Assembly: GCA_030039615.1 (NCBI GenBank) | Contig: JASHVF010000237.1 | Coordinates: 1 to 11,917, forward strand | Reading direction: 5' to 3' | Source of the DNA: Gammaproteobacteria bacterium | GTDB taxonomy: Bacteria > Pseudomonadota > Gammaproteobacteria > Steroidobacterales > Steroidobacteraceae | Length of the DNA stretch: 11,917 bases | Shown here: in pieces, positions 6,450 through 11,917 of the stretch | Numbering within the stretch: position 1 is the first letter of the stretch | Layout: each line of letters starts with the position of its first letter | Notes under the pieces: model-generated | What the model saw: the letters and a program-made list of their open reading frames with translations, nothing else | The model's database searches: none | Told to the model about the DNA's origin: nothing | Translations under genes and position numbers: made by a program

Positions 6450-6770
6450 CTAATCGAGACGCCTGACGCCGAGCGCGAGCAGCGCCCCGCCGTCGCCGCG
6501 CTCGATGCTGAACTCGATCGGGCGGCAGCAGACTTCGCAATCCTCTATGAAGGCCGCATCCCCCGCGGTCATGTCGATGCGCGTCTCGAGCCGCTCCCCG
6601 CACCAGGGGCAGCGCACGGCGGCGAACTCCTCGGGAGCCAGCCCCGCGAACCGGTCCGTTCCCGGCTCGTACACCGGCTCGAGCCCGTAAAGGCGGTCGA
6701 CGCTGTCGGGGTCGAGGCGTGCGATGCGCCCCTTCAGCGTCTCGAGCTCCGTGGCCTTGCGTCGGCTCAT
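6450..6770 (-). CDS. CPXCG motif-containing cysteine-rich protein with N-terminal extension
   Basis: 106 residues. The C-terminal part (about 52-104) is the small CPXCG cysteine-rich family: CPWCG (Cys54, Cys57) then EDCEVCCRPIEF (Cys78, Cys81, Cys82), a probable zinc ribbon. Family members as I know them are mostly around 60 residues; here about 50 residues precede the domain (MSRRKATELETLKGRIARLD, then DPDSVDRLYGLEPVYEPGTD), a helical piece with an acidic linker. Start ATG at 6770 is preferred because the longer frame back to 6893 runs antisense through the lipoprotein gene and is Ala-rich. The divergent lipoprotein gene begins only 19 bp away. Family function is not established; metal binding is likely. 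Confidence 0.85.
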   Translation of the reverse strand: MSRRKATELETLKGRIARLDPDSVDRLYGLEPVYEPGTDRFAGLAPEEFAAVRCPWCGERLETRIDMTAGDAAFIEDCEVCCRPIEFSIERGDGGALLALGVRRLD

Positions 6771-6789
6771 CGTGCGAGGATACGCCAAT

Positions 6790-7533
6790 ATGTGGAACGT
6801 CAATGCGACGCGGCTCCTCGCGCCCGCCGCGGCGGCTCTGGCGCTCGCCGGCTGCGCGGACACTCCAAAGGCCGAGGCACCCGCGGGCGTCATGCTGGCG
6901 GGGAACTGGAAGCTCGATCACGCCGCGAGCGATGACCCGCAGAAGGTGCTCGACAAGATGCGCGAGCAGGCGCGCAAGATCATTCAGCGCCAGACAGACG
7001 CCATGGCGCGCGCCGCCGGCGCTGGCGGGTCGGGGGGGCCCGGCGGGTCGGGCGGCGGCGTCCCGCCACTGCCGGACCAGAGTCCCACGCTCGGTGGGGA
7101 CGAGCCCGGCCCGGGCGGCCCGCACGGCGGTCGCCGACGGGACCCGCTGCAGAACTCGCCCATGGCGCACGCCCTCTCCAAGGTAATCGCGCGCGGCGAT
7201 TACCTTACGCTGCGCCAGTCGAGCGACGAGCTCCAGCTCGACTACGGCACCACGCAGCGCAGCTACACACCCGGAGCCCGCAGCGTGGTGTCCGCCGAGA
7301 TGGGTGTTGCGGACCAGACCTCCGGCTGGGACGGACGGCAGTACCTCATCAAAATCAAGGCGCAGCTCGGTCCGAACATCATCGAGAGCTACGCTCTCTC
7401 GCCCGATGGCTCGCACCTCATCAACAAGGTGCACATCGGCCCGGCAGAGCTGCCGGCCATCGATCTCACGCGTATCTACGACCGCACCAATGAGACGGCA
7501 CCGCGGGCGCCGCCCGCGCCCACGTCCGACTGA
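6790..7533 (+). CDS. Predicted lipoprotein with Gly-rich linker, unknown function
   Basis: 247 residues. The N-terminus MWNVNATRLLAPAAAALALA followed by GC gives a lipobox (LAGC) with Cys22; Ala at +2 is compatible with transfer to the outer membrane. The mature part begins with a GNWKLDHAASDDPQKVL segment and a basic helix (50-76). A flexible linker (about 78-118: GAGGSGGPGGSGGG, then Pro/Gly-rich) separates it from a beta-rich C-terminal region (129-232), ending in a Pro/Ala tail. ATG at 6790 has GAGG about ten bases upstream; the 22-residue extension to 6724 would spoil the signal peptide. The TraB/GumN gene starts 2 bp after its stop, so the two are probably co-transcribed. I recognise no named family. 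Function unknown, localisation well supported. Confidence 0.8.
   Translation: MWNVNATRLLAPAAAALALAGCADTPKAEAPAGVMLAGNWKLDHAASDDPQKVLDKMREQARKIIQRQTDAMARAAGAGGSGGPGGSGGGVPPLPDQSPTLGGDEPGPGGPHGGRRRDPLQNSPMAHALSKVIARGDYLTLRQSSDELQLDYGTTQRSYTPGARSVVSAEMGVADQTSGWDGRQYLIKIKAQLGPNIIESYALSPDGSHLINKVHIGPAELPAIDLTRIYDRTNETAPRAPPAPTSD
7027..7052 (+). other. G-quadruplex-type G tract inside the lipoprotein linker
   Basis: Four G runs on the coding strand: GGG (7027-7029), seven Gs (7032-7038), GGG (7045-7047), GGG (7050-7052), with loops of 2, 6 and 2 bases. This meets the usual G3+N1-7 definition. It encodes the Gly/Ser linker, so codon use for Gly explains part of it. Confidence 0.5.
7180..7206. repeat. 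Perfect 11-bp inverted repeat with 5-base loop inside the lipoprotein gene
   Basis: AAGGTAATCGC (7180-7190), loop GCGCG (7191-7195), GCGATTACCTT (7196-7206). Both arms match at all 11 positions. It encodes the Lys-Val-Ile-Ala-Arg-Gly-Asp-Tyr-Leu region (codons ~131-139). No T tract follows, so it is not a standard terminator. Confidence 0.85.
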
Positions 7534-7535
7534 GC

Positions 7536-8540
7536 GTGCCGCGATCTCAAGCTGTGCCGTCGGATGCCGCGCTGGCGGTGTCGCTCGCCACTCTGGCGCT
7601 GTGGGCGAGTCCGGCGCAAGCCGCGCAAGCGGCCGCAAACCCTGCCAGCGAGGCACCGCTCGCCGAAATCGTCGTCGAGGGGCAGCACGAGGGCCCACGC
7701 ATGTGGACCGTGCACCGCGGCGATCACGTGCTGTGGATCCTGGGGACGGTCACGCCCTTGCCGAAGAAAATGGTGTGGCAGCCACAGGCGGTGCGCGAAG
7801 TGCTGGCGCAGTCGCAGGAGGTCGTGCCGGCATGGCCCACCTACGGCATCGGCGCCAACCCGTTCACGGCGTTGCGGGTATTCATCCAGTGGCGCCGCAT
7901 GCAGAAGCCCCCCGACCGGCTGCCGCTCAAGGAGACGCTGCCGCCAGCCCTCTACGCCCGCGTTGCCGCGCTCGAGGCGAAGTACGACCCGCACGACAGC
8001 CGCCTCGAGCAGCTGCGCCCGATGCTGGCGGCCGAGCGGCTCATGACGAGAGTGCTGGACGCCTCCGGTCTCGCGCTCCACAACGAAGTGCAAGCCACGG
8101 TGCTCAACCTGGCCCGTGAGCAGGGCGTACATATCCGGCAGGACAAGCTGAAGATCGACGATCCGGTGGACGTCTTGAAGGACGTGGGCGCGACACCGCT
8201 TTCAGCGGAGATCGCCTGTCTCGACGCGGTGGTCACGCGGCTCGAGACCGACCTGGGTCCGATGCAGGCGCGCGCGCGCGCCTGGGCGCTCGGCGACGTC
8301 GCGGCGCTGCGCCAGCTGCCGCACCCTGATGACCGGACGGCATGCATCGTGGCCGTCTCGACTTCGGACCGGGTGCGCAGCCTCATCGAGCGCGCCCAGA
8401 ACGACTGGCTGCTGGTGGTCGAAGACAGTCTGGCGCGCAACCGCGGGACGCTCGCGGTGCAGTCCATGGACCGCCTGCTCGGCGAGCACGGCGCACTCGC
8501 GACGCTCAAGGCGCGCGGCTACGACGTCGAGGGACCGTGA
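7536..8540 (+). CDS. TraB/GumN family periplasmic protein lacking the GxxH motifs
   Basis: 334 residues from GTG at 7536, two bases after the lipoprotein stop. Signal peptide: AALAVSLATLALWASPAQA (11-29), probable cleavage after AQA. The mature protein has the family opening GQHEGPRMWTVHRGDHVLWILGTVTPLPKKM (split here at residues 49-79), a central helical region, RARAWALGDVAALRQLP (246-262), and the terminal block NRGTLAVQSMDRLL then GEHGALATLKARGYDV (302-331). In metal-dependent TraB/TIKI relatives two GxxH motifs form the active site. Here they read G70-T-V-T73, and Q-S-M-D in place of G-A-G-H, so the metal ligands are absent. Cys228 and Cys270 could pair as a periplasmic disulphide. I recall other gammaproteobacterial members of this 'GTxxPLPK' type with the same loss, so it is probably a subfamily trait. 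No catalytic activity is claimed. Confidence 0.85.
   Translation: MPRSQAVPSDAALAVSLATLALWASPAQAAQAAANPASEAPLAEIVVEGQHEGPRMWTVHRGDHVLWILGTVTPLPKKMVWQPQAVREVLAQSQEVVPAWPTYGIGANPFTALRVFIQWRRMQKPPDRLPLKETLPPALYARVAALEAKYDPHDSRLEQLRPMLAAERLMTRVLDASGLALHNEVQATVLNLAREQGVHIRQDKLKIDDPVDVLKDVGATPLSAEIACLDAVVTRLETDLGPMQARARAWALGDVAALRQLPHPDDRTACIVAVSTSDRVRSLIERAQNDWLLVVEDSLARNRGTLAVQSMDRLLGEHGALATLKARGYDVEGP
8265..8284. repeat. 20-bp perfect palindrome built on a (GC)7 run
   Basis: CAGGCGCGCG followed by CGCGCGCCTG, within the TraB/GumN gene, encoding Gln-Ala-Arg-Ala-Arg-Ala-Trp. The alternating GC core (8268-8281) is prone to Z-DNA and to slippage. In GC-rich coding DNA an Ala-Arg repeat alone can produce it. 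Confidence 0.7.
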
Positions 8541-8549
8541 AACGATCCG

Positions 8550-8583
8550 GCGCAGCCGGCAAAGGTCGCGCCTCTTGCCGGCG
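8550..8583. terminator. Hairpin between convergent TraB/GumN and rhomboid genes, copy 2 of shared element
   Basis: GCCGGCAA (8555-8562) pairs perfectly with TTGCCGGC (8575-8582). Inside, AGG (8563-8565) pairs with CCT (8571-8573), leaving one bulged C and a 5-base loop, so an 11-bp stem. No T tract follows on either strand, so classic intrinsic termination is doubtful; it may act bidirectionally or with Rho. Its first arm contains the 14-nt sequence shared with the ldcA 3' end. The rest of the 88-bp gap 8541-8628 shows nothing else. Confidence 0.5.
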
Positions 8584-8628
8584 GTCGACGGAGTAATGTC
8601 CGCCGAAATCGCCGCAGGCGAGTTCGGC

Positions 8629-9513
8629 CTAACTCACAAGCGCAAACGCCCAGGCGATCGCGATCTCCGCGAGCGCCACACCACCCGCCAGCCACTGCGG
8701 AACACGACCGAGCAGCCGCCTGCCCGCGCCGCTGGCAGCCGCCACGCCGAGCAGCACGCCGGAGCTGAAGCCCGCGAGGTGCGCCACGAGATCGGTGCCC
8801 TCACCCGCCGACCCCGTCCAGCCGAGCAGGATCACGCCCGCGACCAGCGGTCCCCAGCGGCGTCCCCAGTGCTGCGGAAGATGCGCTCGCTCGCGCCATG
8901 AGTAGGCTGACATGAGCCCCAAAGCCGTGAACACCGCGGTCGAAGCGCCGACGGCGCTGTGCTCGGGGGGGCCGCTCAGACCTTCGGAGAGATTGGCGAG
9001 TGCGGCGCCGGTTACGGTCAGGAACCAGGCGGTTCCGACGCCGAGCTGCCTGCCGGCGAGATAACCGAACCACACCCCGGCACCGAGATTGGCGGCCAGA
9101 TGCGGTCCGTCGAGATGCAGGGTGAGCGCCGTCCAGGCCCGCCACCATTCGCCGGCCTGCACTCGCGCGCAGTCGAGCGTGCCGAGATCGAAGGCGTCGA
9201 GCCGCACGGCGCCGCTGCTCACCGCCCAGGCAACCACGAGCAAGGTCGCCGCGTAGGCGAGGCAGCCGGCCCAGGCGTAGGGGTGAAGGCGCGGCGGCGG
9301 CGGTGACGGCGGCGCGGCGCGATTCTCCGACTCGTACTGGGCAAGGTGGCGGGCCGCGTAGGCGGCGTCCTGCGCGTCCACCTGAACCAGGAACTCGCCG
9401 AGTCCGGACACCACTTCGCCCACCACTCCCACGGCGGTGAGCACCAGCAGCCGCTCTTCACAGGCGCGCCGGTGGCGCGAGCGAAACACGGTGACCGGGA
9501 CGTCTCCGCTCAT
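8629..9513 (-). CDS. Rhomboid family intramembrane serine protease with cytosolic N-terminal domain
   Basis: 294 residues. The rhomboid core occupies about 78-290 with the Ser/His dyad intact: Ser191 in SAVGASTAVFTALGLM and His245 in DLVAHLAGFSSGVLLG. The oxyanion-side HxxxN pair lies in HLDGPHLAANLG (His138, Asn142), and a WWRAWT block (123-128) precedes it. It should cleave membrane proteins within or near the bilayer; substrates unknown. The first ~65 residues (ERLLVLTAVGVVGEVV, then FLVQVDAQDAAYAARHLAQY) resemble a small alpha/beta DUF2007-like domain often found before rhomboids, followed by a Pro-rich linker (68-74). ATG at 9513 overlaps the stop of the ElyC-like gene by 4 bp (ATGA), giving translational coupling; the long upstream frame is a shadow. 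Catalytic residues complete. Confidence 0.92.
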   Translation of the reverse strand: MSGDVPVTVFRSRHRRACEERLLVLTAVGVVGEVVSGLGEFLVQVDAQDAAYAARHLAQYESENRAAPPSPPPPRLHPYAWAGCLAYAATLLVVAWAVSSGAVRLDAFDLGTLDCARVQAGEWWRAWTALTLHLDGPHLAANLGAGVWFGYLAGRQLGVGTAWFLTVTGAALANLSEGLSGPPEHSAVGASTAVFTALGLMSAYSWRERAHLPQHWGRRWGPLVAGVILLGWTGSAGEGTDLVAHLAGFSSGVLLGVAAASGAGRRLLGRVPQWLAGGVALAEIAIAWAFALVS

Positions 9514-10301
9514 GCGGCCGCGGCCGTCCGGGCGTGTCGGCGCAGATGCGTCGCGTCGAACACCCGCCGCACCAGATCGCCGAGGGCTTCGTTCATCGCC
9601 TCGGTGGACTCCTTGAGGGCGTCCGGGTCCGGCAGGTAGTCGCTCACAACGTGGCGGTGCGACACCCATACGTGCAGCGGCGCCGGCACCACCTCGAATC
9701 CGCTGCTCATGAATTCGTGGGCGGCACGCCATTCGTGCCGGCTGCTCGTGACCAGCAGGATGCGTCGCACGCCAGCGGGCAGCAGCAGCCGCGATGCGAG
9801 CTGGGCGTCGGTGAAGGTGTCGTGCGAGTCGCCGATCACCCAGCGGGGCTCGATGCCGAAATCGCGCTCGAGCGTGGCGCGCATCGCGAGCGCCTCGAGC
9901 GGGCCGCCGGATATCAGCAGCGGCAGCCCCGTACGGCGCGCCACGTAGGCGCCGTAGCTCACCCGCTCGAGCAGCTCGGAGCCGGCGGCCGGCCCCTGGT
10001 ACTCCGGCGCGATGCGTGCGGCTCCGCCACCGAGGGTGACGATCGCCTGGGCGCCGGCCGGCCGGGTCACATCGAGCGCCGGATAATGCTCGACGGCCCG
10101 GGAGAGCGACTCCGACACCACGGGCACGGACAGCATCCACAGCGTCACCAGGCTGGCGAGAATACAGGTCCAGCCCGCCCGGCGCGCCGCGGAGCTTGCC
10201 CCGCGGCGCAGCACCAGCCAGGCGCCGAGCCCCGCCAGCAACAGCAGTCCCGCGGGCGGCAGCAGCAGGGTTTTTGCGACTCTCTTCAGCAGAAAGAACA
10301 T
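9510..10301 (-). CDS. ElyC/SanA/YdcF-like DUF218 membrane protein
   Basis: 263 residues: two N-terminal membrane helices (about 11-31 and 43-63) followed by a periplasmic DUF218 domain. Family marks are AIVTLGGGAARIAPEYQGP (86-104), LPLLISGGP (126-134), a GDSHDTFTDAQLAS segment (157-170) in place of the usual ExxSxxTxxNA, and ILLVTSSRHEWRAAHEFMSSG (181-201). Size and topology match E. coli ElyC (about 259 aa), implicated in envelope biogenesis and peptidoglycan/lipid-carrier metabolism; SanA and YdcF are other relatives. ATG at 10301 lies 11 bp after the MATE stop; GGCGGGA upstream can serve as ribosome-binding site. Middle gene of a MATE/ElyC-like/rhomboid operon. The family is secure; equivalence to ElyC itself is inference. 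Confidence 0.88.
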   Translation of the reverse strand: MFFLLKRVAKTLLLPPAGLLLLAGLGAWLVLRRGASSAARRAGWTCILASLVTLWMLSVPVVSESLSRAVEHYPALDVTRPAGAQAIVTLGGGAARIAPEYQGPAAGSELLERVSYGAYVARRTGLPLLISGGPLEALAMRATLERDFGIEPRWVIGDSHDTFTDAQLASRLLLPAGVRRILLVTSSRHEWRAAHEFMSSGFEVVPAPLHVWVSHRHVVSDYLPDPDALKESTEAMNEALGDLVRRVFDATHLRRHARTAAAA

Positions 10302-10312
10302 CGGTCCCGCCT

Positions 10313-11746
10313 TCAGATCCGGATCGCCTGCCAGGCACGCGAGCGCCAGCGCAGGTACAGCGTCGAACCTAACACCATGACATAAATCAGTACCGCCACC
10401 CAGCCGCCCACGGCGCCCCAGCCGAATTGCGGCAGGAAGTGCACCCAGCCCTGCCCCGGGGCGAACGTGAACGAATGCGCCAGCGGCACGAGCAGCAGCA
10501 TCGACAGCGGCAATACCAGGGCCGCCGGAACGCGCACGTCGCCCGCGCCGCGCAGACAGAGGCTGCTGCCGAGATTCAGTCCGTCGAAGAACTGGTAGCC
10601 GGCGGCGAGCCACAGGAGCCTCAGTCCGAGCGCGACCGCGGTGGCGGAGTCGGCATCGTGCGCGCCGGCGAAGAACGGCAGCAGCCACGGTCCGCCGAGC
10701 GCGATCAGCAGGCCGATCGCTCCCATGTAGAGCGCCGCCATCAGGATCACGCGGTTGCCGACCGTGAGCGCCCAGTCGCGCGCACCCGCGCCGATCGACT
10801 GTCCGACGAGCGTGGTGCCGGCGCAGGCGATGCCGTAGCCCGGCATGTAAGCGAGCGAAGTGAGGATCGTGACGATCTGCGTGGCGGCGCCGCCCGCCGT
10901 GCCGAGCCGCGTCTGCATCATCTGGAAGATCGCGAAGCCCAGCAGGTCCGCGGCGGGCTGCAGGCCCATCGGCACTCCGAGCCGCAGCTGCTTGAGGAGC
11001 CTGCCCAAGTGCGGCCGCCAGGTGAGATGCGAGTGGTAGCGCTGGCGGTAGCCGGCGTCGAGGAAGATGGCGATCGCGAGGGCCAGCCCGAGCAGCTGCG
11101 CGGCGTTGGTGGCCCAGGCCGAGCCGGCGATACCCCAGCCGAGATGGAAGATGAACAGCTGGTTGAGCAGCGCGTTGGTTACGGTCGTCACCAGGGTAAT
11201 GAGCAGCGTCACGCGCGGGCGCCCGGTGCCGTTGAAGAAGCCGATCATGGCCCAGACGGCCGCGCCGGCGGCCGCTCCGCCCACGCGCGGGTACCAGAAG
11301 GCGCCGGCGAGCTGCTCGATGCGTGGATCGAAGCCAAAGGGCGCGAACAACAGCCCGTGCGCCGCGCCCACCAGCACGAACAGCGGCAGCGCCGCGAGCA
11401 TCGCCCACAGCGCCGTCCAGGTCGCCTGCGCCGCCTGGCTGTAGCGGCGCGCGCCGTAGGATTGGGCGACGATCGTCTGCACCGCGGTCCCGGCTCCGCC
11501 CAGCACCAGCACCACGACCACGACCAGCCATTGCACCGCGCCGACCGCCGCGAGCGCGGCGGTGGAGATGCGGCCGATGAACCACATGTCGGTCAGATTG
11601 AGGACGATCTGCACCGCGCTGTTGGCCATGAGCGGCAGTGCCAGCGCCAGCACCGCGCGCTGGTCGACGTGCGCATGGCCGGCGGCGTCGCTGCGCTGCG
11701 CCGGCAGACACGGAGCGGTACCCGTCGTGTGCGTCGGGGAATTCAT
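10313..11746 (-). CDS. MATE family multidrug/cation antiporter
   Basis: 477 residues in about twelve membrane helices, arranged as two homologous halves after a ~30-residue hydrophilic N-terminus. Typical MATE features: LPLMANSAVQIVLNLTDMWF (38-57) with helix-1 polar residues, GGAGTAVQTIVAQSYGARRY in the first half, FNGTGRPR (first-half loop), and the second-half equivalents GTTLVGQSIGAG and LRGAGDVRVP. It exports organic compounds using Na+ or H+; the substrate cannot be read from sequence. ATG at 11746 has GGGA about eight bases upstream. First gene of a three-gene minus-strand operon and divergent, across 58 bp, from the gene at the right edge. Confidence 0.93.
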   Translation of the reverse strand: MNSPTHTTGTAPCLPAQRSDAAGHAHVDQRAVLALALPLMANSAVQIVLNLTDMWFIGRISTAALAAVGAVQWLVVVVVLVLGGAGTAVQTIVAQSYGARRYSQAAQATWTALWAMLAALPLFVLVGAAHGLLFAPFGFDPRIEQLAGAFWYPRVGGAAAGAAVWAMIGFFNGTGRPRVTLLITLVTTVTNALLNQLFIFHLGWGIAGSAWATNAAQLLGLALAIAIFLDAGYRQRYHSHLTWRPHLGRLLKQLRLGVPMGLQPAADLLGFAIFQMMQTRLGTAGGAATQIVTILTSLAYMPGYGIACAGTTLVGQSIGAGARDWALTVGNRVILMAALYMGAIGLLIALGGPWLLPFFAGAHDADSATAVALGLRLLWLAAGYQFFDGLNLGSSLCLRGAGDVRVPAALVLPLSMLLLVPLAHSFTFAPGQGWVHFLPQFGWGAVGGWVAVLIYVMVLGSTLYLRWRSRAWQAIRI

Positions 11747-11804
11747 GGCAACATCCCGAGGGATTCGTCATTCTCGCACATCGATCCGCAGCGACGAGAC
11801 CGCC

Positions 11805-11917
11805 ATGGCAACACGCAAAACCGCACCGGACGCGAAGCCGCGCACCGCAGCCCGCCGCCGTGGAAAGCTGGCGCCCGCAACCAGCGCGCGCGGGCTCGAC
11901 GCCGCCGAAGTGGTGGC
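11805..11917 (+). CDS. Start of an unidentified gene, cut by window end
   Basis: 37 codons visible from ATG at 11805: MATRKTAPDAKPRTAARRRG, then KLAPATSARGLDAAEVV. The N-terminus is basic and Ala/Pro/Lys/Arg-rich, disordered in appearance, as often seen before a folded domain; the TSARGLDAAEVV part could be the first helix of that domain. No signal peptide or membrane helix. GAGA about eight bases upstream is a weak ribosome-binding site. Divergent from the MATE gene. The part in view is too short to name. Confidence 0.55.
   Translation, partial: MATRKTAPDAKPRTAARRRGKLAPATSARGLDAAEVV

Noticed and set aside
5455..7698. 747-codon minus-strand frame across ldcA and the lipoprotein gene
   Set aside because: Arg-rich antisense shadow; it crosses three well-supported genes and shows no domain.
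8629..10338. Rhomboid frame extended to 569 residues
   Set aside because: The extra N-terminal ~275 residues are an out-of-frame shadow of the ElyC-like gene; the ATG at 9513 with ATGA coupling is the natural start.
9510..11771. ElyC-like frame extended to 753 residues through the MATE gene
   Set aside because: The extension is an Arg/Ala-rich shadow of the MATE gene; a true membrane-spanning start at 10301 is evident.
11744..11814. CATGGCAACA occurring at both ends of the MATE/right-edge intergenic gap
   Set aside because: A direct 10-base match (11744-11753 and 11804-11813) that overlaps two start codons; too short and explained by start-codon context, so not called a repeat.

Overview
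The window is very GC-rich, densely coding bacterial DNA with strong G/C preference at third codon positions and several 1-8 bp gene overlaps. A complete kdpFABC-type K+ pump operon, an S66-type LD-carboxypeptidase, a CPXCG cysteine-rich protein, a TraB/GumN protein of the 'GTxxPLPK' type, an ElyC/YdcF-like protein and a rhomboid together suggest a high-GC gammaproteobacterium, perhaps Xanthomonadales/Nevskiales-like. The taxonomy is inference from protein flavour only. I see no phage, IS element, CRISPR array, rRNA or tRNA.

Left part (1-4646, minus strand): the high-affinity K+-transporting P-type ATPase operon, in transcription order a 30-residue membrane ORF, kdpF (29 aa), kdpA, kdpB and kdpC (cut by the window edge). 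The first two genes are tiny and easily missed. They are coupled by an ATGA overlap, and kdpF-kdpA and kdpA-kdpB also overlap. All key KdpA filter loops and KdpB P-type ATPase motifs are intact, so the pump should work. The kdpDE sensor/regulator genes are not in view. The 391-bp non-coding stretch upstream (4647-5037) holds a weak candidate promoter and a pair of mutually exclusive hairpins, the second followed by a T-rich run.

Middle part (5038-8540): a row of short units. These are a 73-aa helical hypothetical protein (+), a 65-aa two-helix membrane protein (-) divergent from ldcA (+), a CPXCG cysteine-rich protein (-) only 19 bp from a divergent lipoprotein gene (+), and a periplasmic TraB/GumN-family protein (+) starting 2 bp after the lipoprotein gene. 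The last two look like one transcription unit for envelope proteins. The TraB/GumN protein lacks the usual GxxH motifs. The lipoprotein gene contains a perfect 11-bp inverted repeat and a G-quadruplex-type Gly linker. Two convergent junctions (after ldcA and after the TraB/GumN gene) share a 14-nt sequence in hairpin-forming context, probably a terminator-like repeat.

Right part (8629-11746, minus strand): a MATE efflux transporter, an ElyC/YdcF-like DUF218 membrane protein and a rhomboid serine protease with a cytosolic N-terminal domain, closely spaced as an operon (11 bp, then a 4-bp overlap). At the right edge a divergent gene begins with a basic, Ala-rich N-terminus and is cut after 37 codons.

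Overall the window is mostly recognisable housekeeping and envelope functions. The least-described items are the small ORF leading the kdp operon, the motif-less TraB/GumN protein with its lipoprotein partner, and the nucleic-acid structures named above.
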